A stretch of 64,000 bases of DNA from Steroidobacteraceae bacterium (GTDB lineage: Bacteria > Pseudomonadota > Gammaproteobacteria > Steroidobacterales > Steroidobacteraceae), in contig JAPZRU010000017.1 in assembly GCA_027531255.1 (NCBI GenBank), forward strand, positions 62,001 to 126,000. Direction: 5' to 3'. The translations under genes were made by a program, and so were the position numbers. Of this stretch, positions 52,529 through 61,213 are shown piece after piece. The number at the start of each line of letters is the position of its first letter. Position 1 is the first letter of the stretch. The notes beneath the pieces were generated by a model, which did no database searches, had not been told where the DNA came from, and saw nothing but the letters and a program-made list of their open reading frames with translations.

Positions 52529-53530
52529 TTGGCTACCGCGCCCGCCTCCAGCGCGCCGCACGCACCGCTCGCGCGCGAGCAGTTGCTCCGCGCGTACCGC
52601 ACGATGAAGACGATCCGCGAGTTCGAGGAGCGTCTGCACGTCGAGATCCAGACCGGCGAGATCCCCGGCTTCACGCACCTCTACGCGGGCCAGGAAGCGG
52701 TCGCGGTCGGCGTCTGCGAGCACCTCTCCGACCGGGACTACATCGTCAGCACGCACCGCGGCCACGGGCACTGCCTCGCCAAGGGCTGCGACGTGCAGGG
52801 CATGATGTACGAGATCTACGGCCGCGCCGCCGGCCTTTGCAAGGGCAAGGGCGGCTCGATGCACATCGCCGACGTGACGAAGGGCATGCTCGGCGCGAAC
52901 GCGATCGTCGGCGGCGGTCCGCCGCTCGCGGTCGGCGCGGCGATCGCCTGCCGCAACCGCAAGGACGGCACCGTGTCGGTGGCGTTCGGCGGCGACGGCA
53001 GCGCGAATCAGGGCACCGTGTTCGAGGCGATGAACATGGCCGTGGTGCTGAAGGTGCCGGCGCTGTTCGTGTTCGAGAACAACGGCTACAGCGAGCACAC
53101 CGGCGCGGACTACGCGGTCGGCTCGAAGGACATCGCGGGCCGCGCGCGCGGCTTCGGGATGCCCGCCGAGAAGTGCGACGGCTCGGATTTCTTCGCGGTG
53201 TACGAGGCCTTCGGGCGCCTGTGCGCGCACGCGCGCGCGGGCGGCGGGCCCGCGACGCTCGAGCCCGTGATCACGCGCTACTACGGCCACTTCGAGGGCG
53301 ACCCGCAGCTCTACCGCGCGAAGGACGAGGTCAAGCGCCTGCGCGAGACGATGGACTGCCTGAAGAAGTTCCGCGCGCGCGTCGAAGGCGAAGGCTGGCT
53401 GAAGGCCTCCGACCTGGACCCGATCGACGAGCAGGTGCTCGCGCAGATCGACGTCGCGGTGAAGAGCGCGCGCAGCGCGCCACCCGCGCCCGAGTCCGAA
53501 GTGACCACCGACGTCTACGCGACTTACTGA
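52529..53530 (+). CDS. acoA: Acetoin/2-oxo acid dehydrogenase E1 alpha subunit (AcoA-like)
   Basis: TPP-dependent E1 alpha of about 333 residues. TPP motif GGDGSANQG (GDG 155-157) to ENN (about 183-185). The start is taken as TTG 52529, preceded by AGGAG eight bases upstream and giving the AcoA-type N terminus; a GTG at 52448 would lie in the promoter palindrome. THRGHGHCLAKG and the short C terminus resemble acetoin dehydrogenase AcoA and the related cleavage complexes rather than BKD. It heads acoA-acoB-acoC-PQQ dehydrogenase. The substrate could be acetoin, another acyloin or a 2-oxo acid. Confidence 0.85.
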   Translation: MATAPASSAPHAPLAREQLLRAYRTMKTIREFEERLHVEIQTGEIPGFTHLYAGQEAVAVGVCEHLSDRDYIVSTHRGHGHCLAKGCDVQGMMYEIYGRAAGLCKGKGGSMHIADVTKGMLGANAIVGGGPPLAVGAAIACRNRKDGTVSVAFGGDGSANQGTVFEAMNMAVVLKVPALFVFENNGYSEHTGADYAVGSKDIAGRARGFGMPAEKCDGSDFFAVYEAFGRLCAHARAGGGPATLEPVITRYYGHFEGDPQLYRAKDEVKRLRETMDCLKKFRARVEGEGWLKASDLDPIDEQVLAQIDVAVKSARSAPPAPESEVTTDVYATY

Positions 53531-53581
53531 GCGACGGCCGCCCGCCGCTCCCGCCCCGAATCACGAGGTCCGAGAGTTCCC

Positions 53582-54592
53582 ATGGCCCAGATGACGATGC
53601 GCGACGCGATCAACGCCGCGCTGCACCTCGAGATGGCCCGCGACCCGCGCGTGATCGTCCTCGGCGAGGACGTCTCCGGCGGCGCCGGCGGCACGTCAGG
53701 CAACCGCGAGGCCTCCGGCGGCATCTTCGGTGTCACGAAGGGGCTGTGGCCCCTGTACGGCGACGAGCGCGTGATCGACACGCCGATCTCCGAGTCCGCG
53801 ATCGTCGGCGCCGCCGCCGGCGCCGCGCTCGCCGGCCTGCGCCCGGTCGCGGAGCTGATGTTCGCCGACTTCGTCGGCGTGTGCATGGACCAGATCTTCA
53901 ACCAGGCGGCGAAGTTCCGGTACATGTTCGGCGGCAAGAGCTCGTGCCCGGTCGTTATCCGCGCCGCGATGGGCGCGGGCATGAACATGGGCGCGCAGCA
54001 CTCGCAGACCATCTACCCGTTCATCACCGCGGTGCCCGGCATCAAGGTAGTGGTGCCGTCGAACGCCTACGATGCGAAGGGCCTGATGCTGCAGGCGCTG
54101 CGCGACGACGACCCGGTGATGTTCTTCGAGCACAAGGCGCTGTACCCGCGCAAGGGCGAGGTGCCGGACGGCGACTACACGATCCCGTTCGGCGAGGCGG
54201 CGCTCGTGCGCGAGGGCGAGCACGTCACCGTCGTCGCGCTCGCGCGCATGGTGCCGTTCGCGGAGAAGGCGATCGACCTGCTCGCGAAGGAAGGCATCAC
54301 CTGCGACCTGATCGACCCGCGCACCACCTCCCCGCTCGACGAGGAGACGATCCTCGAGAGCGTCGAGAACACCGGTCGGCTGGTGGTCGTGGACGAGTCG
54401 CCGCCGCGCTGCAGCGTGGCCTCCGACATCGCCGGCATCGTCGCCTCGAAGGGCTTCCACGCGCTGAAGGCGCCGATCGTGCAGGTCACCGCCCCGCACG
54501 CGCCGGTGCCGTTCGCGCGCGAGCTCGAGCGTGCGTACGTGCCGGGGCCGCAGAAGATCGAGACGGCCATCCGCCAGGTATTGAAGGACTGA
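53582..54592 (+). CDS. acoB: Acetoin/2-oxo acid dehydrogenase E1 beta subunit (AcoB-like)
   Basis: 336 residues, partner of AcoA. Transketolase-type pyrimidine-binding domain with VLGEDVSGGAGG (about 22-33), the AcoB-characteristic GGTSGNREASGGIFGVTKGL insertion (quoted by ends), TPISESAIVGAAAG, and the C-terminal domain with DLIDPRTTSPLDEETI. The GEDV loop insertion separates it from the bkdA2 product. It lies 51 bases after acoA and 11 before acoC. Confidence 0.87.
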   Translation: MAQMTMRDAINAALHLEMARDPRVIVLGEDVSGGAGGTSGNREASGGIFGVTKGLWPLYGDERVIDTPISESAIVGAAAGAALAGLRPVAELMFADFVGVCMDQIFNQAAKFRYMFGGKSSCPVVIRAAMGAGMNMGAQHSQTIYPFITAVPGIKVVVPSNAYDAKGLMLQALRDDDPVMFFEHKALYPRKGEVPDGDYTIPFGEAALVREGEHVTVVALARMVPFAEKAIDLLAKEGITCDLIDPRTTSPLDEETILESVENTGRLVVVDESPPRCSVASDIAGIVASKGFHALKAPIVQVTAPHAPVPFARELERAYVPGPQKIETAIRQVLKD

Positions 54593-54603
54593 GAAGCAAG
54601 CAC

Positions 54604-55902
54604 ATGAGCCACCGCATCTTCGCCATCACGATGCCCAAGTGGGGCATCGAAATGCAGGAAGGGACGATCACGGACTGGCACGCCGCGCCAGGCGCGACGC
54701 TCGGCAAGGGCGACCCCCTCCTCGACGTCGAGACCGAGAAGATCGTCAACTCGGTGGAGGCGCCGATCGCCGGCACGCTGCGGCGGATCGTCGCGGACAA
54801 GGGCGCGACCGAGAAGGTCGGCGCGCTGATCGGCGTGTTCGCGGAAGCCGACGTCACCGACGCCGAGATCGACGCGTTCGTCACGGGCTTCCAGCCGGCG
54901 GACACGAGCTTCGAGCCGGACGCGGGCACCTCCGAGGCCGCGGTCGCGGCGCCCTCGGTGCCGGCGAGCACCGGCCCGGCCCCGACGCCGGCGGATTCAG
55001 GCAGTGACGGCGAGGCGCGCGTCAGCCCGATCGCGCGGCGCGTCGCCGAGCGGCTCGGCGTGGACGTCACGAAGGTCAAGGGCACCGGCCGCAACGGCCG
55101 GGTGTCGAAGGAGGACGTCGAGGCCTACGCGGCCGCGCACGGCCTCGGCGGTGCGGCCGGCACGGGCGCAGCACCGGGTGCGGCGGCGACCGGCGCCCCG
55201 GCCGCGACCGGCGCGGCGGGTCCGGCGAACGAGCCCGCGCGCAGGAAGATGACCTCGATGCGCGCGACGATCGCGCGCCGCCTGCTCGAGTCGAAGCAGG
55301 GCATCCCGCACTACCGGCTCGCGATCGACGCCGACCTGACCGCCCTGCTCGCGCACCGCGCGCGCCTCAACGCGGCCGGCGGCACGAAGGTGTCCGTGAA
55401 CGACCTGCTGGTGCGCGCCTGCGCCCTCGCGCTCGTGAAGCACCCGACCGTGAACGCGCAGCTGCACGGCGACGAGGTGCACGAGTTCCCGCACGCGGAC
55501 GTCTGCGTCGCGGTCGCGACCGAGAACGGCCTGACGACGCCCGTCGTGCGCGCGGCGGACACGAAGACGGCGGCGCAGGTCGCCGCCGAGGTCGCCGACC
55601 TCGCCGAGCGCGCACGCACCGGCAAGCTGGTCCGCGAGGAGATCACCGGCGGAACGTTCACGATCTCGAACCTCGGCATGTTCGGCGTGGACCGGTTCGA
55701 CGCGATCGTCAATCCGCCGCAGGTGGCGATCCTCGCGGTCGGCGCGGGCGCCGACCGGGTGATCACGAAGAACGGCCAGCCGACGGTCGCGAAGGTGGCG
55801 ACGCTGACGCTGTCGTGCGATCACCGGGTCGTCGACGGCGCGGTCGGCGCGCAGTTCCTCGCGACGCTGCGCGCGCTGCTCGACGCGCCGGAGGCGCTGT
55901 GA
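54604..55902 (+). CDS. acoC: Dihydrolipoamide acyltransferase E2 (AcoC-like)
   Basis: 432 residues: one lipoyl domain (1-80, lipoyl K46 in ETEKIVNSVEAP), Ala/Pro/Thr linker, peripheral-subunit-binding domain (about 138-175, RVSPIARRVAERLGV), second Ala-rich linker, and the catalytic domain with H407 and D411 (DHRVVDG). The MPKWGIEMQEGTITDW start is typical of the acetoin/AcoC-like class. Unlike some AcoC proteins it has the ordinary E2 acyltransferase domain, not an alpha/beta-hydrolase. Its stop overlaps the next ATG (TGATG), coupling it to the PQQ dehydrogenase. No E3 gene follows. Confidence 0.87.
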   Translation: MSHRIFAITMPKWGIEMQEGTITDWHAAPGATLGKGDPLLDVETEKIVNSVEAPIAGTLRRIVADKGATEKVGALIGVFAEADVTDAEIDAFVTGFQPADTSFEPDAGTSEAAVAAPSVPASTGPAPTPADSGSDGEARVSPIARRVAERLGVDVTKVKGTGRNGRVSKEDVEAYAAAHGLGGAAGTGAAPGAAATGAPAATGAAGPANEPARRKMTSMRATIARRLLESKQGIPHYRLAIDADLTALLAHRARLNAAGGTKVSVNDLLVRACALALVKHPTVNAQLHGDEVHEFPHADVCVAVATENGLTTPVVRAADTKTAAQVAAEVADLAERARTGKLVREEITGGTFTISNLGMFGVDRFDAIVNPPQVAILAVGAGADRVITKNGQPTVAKVATLTLSCDHRVVDGAVGAQFLATLRALLDAPEAL

Positions 55903-57860
55903 TGCGCCGCGGGGCGCTGCTCGCGATCGCCGCGGCGGCGATCGCGTGGTTCGTACCGGCGGCCTTCGCCGCCGAGCCGGCCGCCGCGCACCCGGGCGCT
56001 CGCGTGTACGCGCAGCACTGCGCGAGCTGCCACGAGGGCGGCGTACCCAAGTCGCCGCACAAGATGTTCCTGCAGCTGATGGCCACCGACGCCATCCACG
56101 ACGCGCTCACGGTCGGCGTCATGCAGGCGCAGGCGGCGGCGCTGTCCGCGGAGCAGCGCCAGGCGGTGGCGGAATACCTCACGGGCACGCCGCTCGCCGA
56201 GGCCCGCAACCGCCCGCCGCTCGCGCGCTGCACGGGCGCCGCCGCGGAGTTCGACCTGCGCGACTCGCCCGCCAAGGCGGGCTGGGGCATGGACGGCGAC
56301 AACTCGCGCTTCATCCCGACCGACGTCGCGGGGCTCGGCGCCGCCGACGTGCCGCGGCTGCAGCTGCGCTGGGCGTTCGCGTTCCCGCAGGCGCAGCGCG
56401 TGCGCTCCCAGCCGCTGGTCGCGCTCGGTGCGGTCTACGTCGGCAGCCAGAACGGCACCGTGTACGCGCTCGACGCGGCCACCGGCTGCGTGCGCTGGGA
56501 GTTCCGCGCCAGCGCGGAGGTCCGCACGGGGCTCGTGATGGCGACGTGGCCCGCCGGCGAGGCGCCCGGCGAGCGACCGCTGCTGCACTTCGGCGACCTG
56601 ATGGCGCGCGTGTACGCGGTCGACGCGCGCACCGGCGAGCTCGTCTGGAGCGTCAAGGCCGACGATCACCCGAATGCGACCGTCACCGCGACGCCGGCGC
56701 TGCACGACGGCCGCCTCTACGTCGCGGTGTCCTCGCTAGAGGTCAGCACCGCCGCCGACCCGAAGTATCCCTGCTGCTCGTTCCGCGGCTCGATCCTCGC
56801 GCTGGACGCCGCGACCGGCGCGACCGCGTGGAAGAGCTACACGATTCCCGAGGCGCCGCGCGAAGTCGGCCGCACGCGCGTCGGCACGCCGATCCTCGCG
56901 CCGTCCGGCGCGCCGATCTGGAACACGCCGGTGGTCGACGCGCGACGCGGGCTGCTGTACGCCGGCACGGGCGAGAACTACTCGTCGCCCGCCGGCCCGA
57001 CCAGCGACGCGCTGCTCGCGTTCCGGCTCGCCGACGGCGCGCTGGTCTGGGCGCGGCAGAAGACCGCGGGCGACGCCTGGAACGTCGCGTGCATGCTGCC
57101 CGACAACCCGAACTGCCCGGTCGAGGACGGCCCGGACTACGACTTCGGCGCGGCCACGATCCACGCGCGGCTCGGCGAGCGCAGCCTGCTGCTGGCCGGC
57201 CAGAAATCGGGCGAGGTGTTCGCGCTCGACCTCGACCGCGGCGGCGAGCCGGTTTGGCGGCGCAAGGTGGGCCGCGGCGGCATCCAGGGCGGCGTGCACT
57301 TCGGCATGGCGCTCGGCGGGGACCGGCTGTTCGTGCCGATCTCCGACAAGGACATGGCGGCGCGGGTCTACGAGCAGCCGGCACGTCCCGGTCTCTACGC
57401 GCTCGACGCGCTCACGGGTCGCCTGCTGTGGGAGAGTCCGGCGAACGACGTCTGCGGCGGGCGCCCGTTCTGCTCGCCCGGCATCGGCCAGGCGATCACC
57501 ACGATCCCGGGCGTGGTGTTCGCCGGGCACATGGACGGGCGGCTGCGCGCGTACGCGGCGGACACCGGTCGCGTGCTCTGGGAGACGGACACCACGCGTG
57601 AGGTGTCCGCCGTGAACGGCATGCGCGCCCGCGGCGGCTCGTTCGGCGGCGGGGCCGGGCCGGTGGTGCGGCGCGGCCTGCTGCTCGCCAGTTCCGGCTA
57701 CGGCATCTACGAGCACATGGCGGGCAACGTGCTGCTCGCGTACTCGGTGGGCACGCCGGCGGCGAGCACGGCAGCCACGGCCGGCGCGGCGACCCCGGTC
57801 GGCACGACGAGCTCTGCGACCGCACCGGCGGCCGCGCCCGGGTCCTCCGCCGCGCCTTGA
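55902..57860 (+). CDS. Periplasmic cytochrome c-PQQ dehydrogenase, polyvinyl-alcohol-dehydrogenase type
   Basis: 652 residues with a Sec signal (about 4-23), an N-terminal cytochrome c domain (C40-AS-C43-H44) and a PQQ beta-propeller (about 110-625) with repeated W-docking motifs (LYALDAATG, VYALDAATG, LLWES). The N-terminal heme, YPCCSFRG, and the C-terminal SGYGIYEHMAGNVLLAY match polyvinyl alcohol dehydrogenase and related secondary-alcohol enzymes rather than methanol dehydrogenase. The C terminus is Ala/Thr-rich. It is translationally coupled to acoC. It should oxidise secondary alcohol groups in the periplasm and donate electrons to cytochrome c. Identification of the true substrate needs more than sequence. 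Confidence 0.85.
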   Translation: MRRGALLAIAAAAIAWFVPAAFAAEPAAAHPGARVYAQHCASCHEGGVPKSPHKMFLQLMATDAIHDALTVGVMQAQAAALSAEQRQAVAEYLTGTPLAEARNRPPLARCTGAAAEFDLRDSPAKAGWGMDGDNSRFIPTDVAGLGAADVPRLQLRWAFAFPQAQRVRSQPLVALGAVYVGSQNGTVYALDAATGCVRWEFRASAEVRTGLVMATWPAGEAPGERPLLHFGDLMARVYAVDARTGELVWSVKADDHPNATVTATPALHDGRLYVAVSSLEVSTAADPKYPCCSFRGSILALDAATGATAWKSYTIPEAPREVGRTRVGTPILAPSGAPIWNTPVVDARRGLLYAGTGENYSSPAGPTSDALLAFRLADGALVWARQKTAGDAWNVACMLPDNPNCPVEDGPDYDFGAATIHARLGERSLLLAGQKSGEVFALDLDRGGEPVWRRKVGRGGIQGGVHFGMALGGDRLFVPISDKDMAARVYEQPARPGLYALDALTGRLLWESPANDVCGGRPFCSPGIGQAITTIPGVVFAGHMDGRLRAYAADTGRVLWETDTTREVSAVNGMRARGGSFGGGAGPVVRRGLLLASSGYGIYEHMAGNVLLAYSVGTPAASTAATAGAATPVGTTSSATAPAAAPGSSAAP

Positions 57861-57864
57861 CGAC

Positions 57865-57895
57865 GACCTCCGCGGCCATACTGGCCGCGGAGGTC
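57865..57895 (+). terminator. Hairpin after the aco-PQQ operon
   Basis: A perfect 13-bp inverted repeat with loop ATACT (arms 57865-57877 and 57883-57895), directly after the PQQ gene stop. It is GC-rich and lacks a T tract. Confidence 0.5.
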
Positions 57896-57899
57896 CAGG

Positions 57900-58001
57900 G
57901 TGCGCGTACTCGTCACCGGCGCGTACCGATTCGTCGGCCGCCACGTCGTCGCGGCCCCGCTCGCGCGCGGCCACGCGGTCGTCGCGACCGTCCCAGCCGC
58001 T
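57900..58001 (+). pseudogene. N-terminal scrap of an NAD-dependent epimerase/dehydratase gene
   Basis: From GTG 57900, preceded by GGAGG, the frame gives VRVLVTGAYRFVGRHVV... then ARGHAVVATVPA: the first beta strand, the GxxGxxG-like loop (TGAYRFVG, first Gly site partly altered) and the second strand of an extended-SDR epimerase. After about 34 codons the resemblance ends and the frame continues as arginine-rich sequence into the antisense of the next gene. It is probably a deletion remnant. Confidence 0.5.
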
Positions 58002-58066
58002 CGCGCTCGCGCGGGCGTGCGTCGCGGCCGGCGTCGGGTCGCACCCGCCGACAGCTTCGGCGGACC

Positions 58067-58873
58067 CTACTGCGCGGTGTACCCGCCGTCCACGACCAGC
58101 TCCGAGCCGGTCATGAAGCGCGACTGGTCCGAGGCCAGGAACACGATCGCGTCCGCGATCTCGTCCGCGTCCGCCATGTGCCCGATCGGGTGGGCCCGCG
58201 CGATCGCCGCGCGCGCCTCGTCGGGCGACGGCGCGAAACCGACCTCGCCTAGCTCCTTGAGGCACTGCGCGGCGAACGCGGTGTCCACCGTGCCGGGGTG
58301 GATCGAGTTGACGCGGACCTTGAGGCCGAGCGCCGAGTACTCGAGCGCCTGCGCCTTGGTGTAGAGCCGCACCGCGCCCTTCGAGGCGCAGTACGCGGTC
58401 TGGAACGCGACGCCGATCAGGCCACAGATCGAGGACATGTTTACGATCGAGGCGTGACGGCCGCGCCGCTCCGCTTCGGCGTGCAGGTCGCGCGCGAACG
58501 CGCGCGAGCCCAGGTACATGCCCTTGACGTTGACGGCGAAGATCCGGTCCCACTCGTCCGGCGTGGTCGCGAACGAGTCCTTCACGACGTCGATGCCGGC
58601 GTTGTTGACGAGCACCAGCGGTGCGCCGTGCTCGGCCAGCACGTGCTCGCGGAGCGCGTTCCACGCCGCCTCGCTGGCGACGTCGAGGTCGCGGTAGGTG
58701 GCCTCGAGGCCCTCCCCGCGCAGCGCCTGCGCGAACGCCTCGCCGCGCTCCCGGGTGACGTCCGTGATCACCACGCGATAGCCCGCGCGGCCGAGCTGCC
58801 GGCACGTCGCCGAACCGATGCCACCCGCACCGCCGGTGATGATCGCGACCGGCTTTCCGCTTGCTGCACTCAT
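58067..58873 (-). CDS. Short-chain dehydrogenase/reductase
   Basis: 268 residues. TGGAGGIG (about 13-20), ITDV after beta strand 2 (Asp, NAD-type), NNAG (about 98-101), SSICG serine and YCASK (about 153-169), PGTVDTAF loop and the C-terminal TGSELVVDGGY. A typical classical SDR. Its gene follows the PQQ dehydrogenase and TonB receptor genes on the minus strand with a 72-bp gap, so it may be co-transcribed and act on the product of the same alcohol pathway. Confidence 0.85.
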   Translation of the reverse strand: MSAASGKPVAIITGGAGGIGSATCRQLGRAGYRVVITDVTRERGEAFAQALRGEGLEATYRDLDVASEAAWNALREHVLAEHGAPLVLVNNAGIDVVKDSFATTPDEWDRIFAVNVKGMYLGSRAFARDLHAEAERRGRHASIVNMSSICGLIGVAFQTAYCASKGAVRLYTKAQALEYSALGLKVRVNSIHPGTVDTAFAAQCLKELGEVGFAPSPDEARAAIARAHPIGHMADADEIADAIVFLASDQSRFMTGSELVVDGGYTAQ

Positions 58874-58945
58874 CCCCGCTCCTCCGTCGTCGATGTTCGT
58901 GGCCGCACCGGCGGCCGCGGCCTCACGCCCGTCCGCTGCTCCGCC

Positions 58946-61138
58946 TCACCGGCCGACCGCACCGGCCGGCGCCGCCGCGGGCGCCTTCGCCGCGGCCAGC
59001 GATTCGCGCGCCCGCGCGCGCAGGTAGTGCCGCAGCGTCTCGAGGTCGGCCGGCGTCAGCTCCTCGAAGCGCGGCATGTTCCGCGACATCATCGAGCCCT
59101 GCCGCACCACCGAGTCGAACGCCTCGGCCGACAGCGCCACCGCGGACGCGCGCAGGTCCGGCGCGTAGCCGGCAGCGACGGCGGCGAGTCCGTGGCAGCC
59201 GACGCAGCGACCGGCGTACAGCTGCGCGCCCGCCTCGGCCTTGGCCGCGTCGACGACGAACGCGGGGTCGTCGATCGGCACTTCGCGTCCCGGCGGCGGC
59301 GTGGGCGGCAGCTGCGCCTTGCCGTCGAGCACGAAGGTCAGCAGGCGGTGCGGGTGACGCCGCGCCACCCAGCCGTGCTGCGCCGTCAGCGAGCCGAGGT
59401 ACGCGGGACCCGCGGCGCCCCAGCCGGCGACGACGGAGACGTGCTGGCGGCCGTTCACGCTGTAGGTGATCGGCGCGCCGCTGATGCCCATCTTCGCGTC
59501 GAAGCTCCAGAGCTTCTTCCCGGTCTCCGCGTCGTAGGCGTTGAACGCGCCGTCGGCCTGCCCCTGGAACACGAGCCGGCCCGCGGTCGTCATCGTGCCG
59601 CCGTTCCAGAAGCCGGGCGTCGGCGCGCGCCAGCGCTCGCGCTGCGCGAGCGGGTCCCACGCGACCAGCGCGCTCGTGCCAGCGTTCTCGGGCGCGTCGG
59701 ACGTGCCGCCGTCGATGCCGGTGTTCAGCTGGTTCGGCACCGGGCGCCAGGTCGCGCGGTCGAAGCTCGCGTCGCCGAACAGGCCCGGCATCTCGAGGGT
59801 CGGGATGTAGACGAGCCCGGTCCAGCGGTTCCACGACATCGGGTGCCAGTTGTGCGCGCCGATCGTCGACGGCCAGACCAGCGTCGGCCCCGACTCGTAG
59901 CGCGCGCCGGGCACCTCGACCGGCCGGCCGGTAGCGAGGTCGACGTGCGAAGCCCAGGTGACCTTGCCGAACTTCTCCGCCGACAGCAGCTTCCCGGTGT
60001 CGCGGTCGATCACGTAGAAGAAGCCGTTCTTCGGCGCGTGCAGCAGCACGCGGCGCTCCCTGCCGTCGATCTCGACGCGCGCGAGCGCGATGTCCATCGC
60101 GCTGTTGTAGTCCCACGTCTCGCCCGGCACGGTCTGGTAGTGCCAGACGTACTCGCCGGTCTTCGCGTCGAGCGCGACGATCGAGCAGAGGAACAGGTTG
60201 TCGCCGCCGTCGGGACTGCGCAGCCGCTGGTTCCACGGCGCGCCGTTGCCGGTGCCGATGTAGACGCGGTCGAGTTCCGGGTCGTAGGTGATCGCGTTCC
60301 ACACCTGCCCGCCGCCGCCCCGCGCCCACCAGTCGCCGGTCCACGTCTTCGCCGCCATCTCCATCGCGGCGTTCTCGAAGCCGTCCGCGGGATTGCCGGG
60401 GATCACGTGCCAGCGCCAGCGCTGCGCGCCCGTCTTCGCGTCGTAGGCGGTGACGTAGCCGCGGCTGGGCCCCCACTCGGACCCGCCGTTGCCGATGATC
60501 ACGAGCCCGCCGAACACGCGCGGCGCGCCGGTGATCGTCATCGCGTCGGTAGGCGCGACCGTGAGCGTGCTCCAGACCGGCTCGCCGGTCTTCGCGTCGA
60601 GCGCGATCAGCCGGCCGTCCGTCGTGCCGACGTAGAGCTTGCCGTCCCAGTACGCGAGCCCGCGCGGGCCCCAGGTCTTGCGCAGCTTGCGGCCCGCGAC
60701 CTTCCAAACCTCGGGGTCGTACCGCCACAGCAGCCGGCCGCTGCGAGCGTCGACCGCGTGCACGAGACTCTGGCCGGCGGTGAGGTATATCACCCCGTCC
60801 ACCGCGAGCGGCACCGTCGCGCCGTTCTGCACGTCCGCGAGGTCGAGCGACCACGCGAGCCCGAGGCGCGCGACGTTGCCGCGGTCGATCTGGTCGAGCG
60901 GACTCGAATGCGTGCCCTCGTGGGTACGGCCGAACGCCACCCAGTTGCGGCCGTCCGCCTCGCTGGTCGGGAAGCGCGGATCGAGCGCGCCCGCGGCGCC
61001 GATCGACCCGCCGGCCGCACCCGCCGCCCCGGCGGCCGTCGCCGGCCCGGCCGGCAGCGCCGCGAGTCCCCCGGCGAGCACCAGCACGCCGGCCGTCCCA
61101 CCGACGAGCGCGCTCGCGCGCTCGAGCCACTTCGTCAT
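58946..61138 (-). CDS. PQQ-dependent quinohemoprotein alcohol dehydrogenase (type II)
   Basis: 730 residues with an N-terminal signal (about 8-36), a PQQ beta-propeller (about 60-590) and a C-terminal cytochrome c domain (C645-VG-C648-H649). GNGAPWN and GGDNLF hold the Ca-ligand Asn and catalytic Asp of the type II enzymes. The vicinal Cys-Cys disulfide next to PQQ, usually in CCDVVNRG, is missing: the aligned sequence is KTWGPRG. It should oxidise primary or secondary alcohols in the periplasm. It is 75 bases downstream of the TonB receptor gene (with a terminator between) and upstream of the SDR. Confidence 0.9.
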   Translation of the reverse strand: MTKWLERASALVGGTAGVLVLAGGLAALPAGPATAAGAAGAAGGSIGAAGALDPRFPTSEADGRNWVAFGRTHEGTHSSPLDQIDRGNVARLGLAWSLDLADVQNGATVPLAVDGVIYLTAGQSLVHAVDARSGRLLWRYDPEVWKVAGRKLRKTWGPRGLAYWDGKLYVGTTDGRLIALDAKTGEPVWSTLTVAPTDAMTITGAPRVFGGLVIIGNGGSEWGPSRGYVTAYDAKTGAQRWRWHVIPGNPADGFENAAMEMAAKTWTGDWWARGGGGQVWNAITYDPELDRVYIGTGNGAPWNQRLRSPDGGDNLFLCSIVALDAKTGEYVWHYQTVPGETWDYNSAMDIALARVEIDGRERRVLLHAPKNGFFYVIDRDTGKLLSAEKFGKVTWASHVDLATGRPVEVPGARYESGPTLVWPSTIGAHNWHPMSWNRWTGLVYIPTLEMPGLFGDASFDRATWRPVPNQLNTGIDGGTSDAPENAGTSALVAWDPLAQRERWRAPTPGFWNGGTMTTAGRLVFQGQADGAFNAYDAETGKKLWSFDAKMGISGAPITYSVNGRQHVSVVAGWGAAGPAYLGSLTAQHGWVARRHPHRLLTFVLDGKAQLPPTPPPGREVPIDDPAFVVDAAKAEAGAQLYAGRCVGCHGLAAVAAGYAPDLRASAVALSAEAFDSVVRQGSMMSRNMPRFEELTPADLETLRHYLRARARESLAAAKAPAAAPAGAVGR

Positions 61139-61159
61139 GCTCCGCTCCTCGAAACGAAA

Positions 61160-61190
61160 CGGGGGACCGGCACGCCGTGCCGGTCCCCCG
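61160..61190 (-). terminator. Rho-independent-like terminator after the TonB receptor gene
   Basis: A perfect 13-bp stem, CGGGGGACCGGCA/TGCCGGTCCCCCG, with a CGCCG loop. On the minus strand it is followed by GTTTCGTTTCG, a moderately T-rich tail. It separates the receptor from the PQQ alcohol dehydrogenase gene. Confidence 0.65.
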
Positions 61191-61213
61191 CGGTGTCGCC
61201 TATGCGCCGGACC

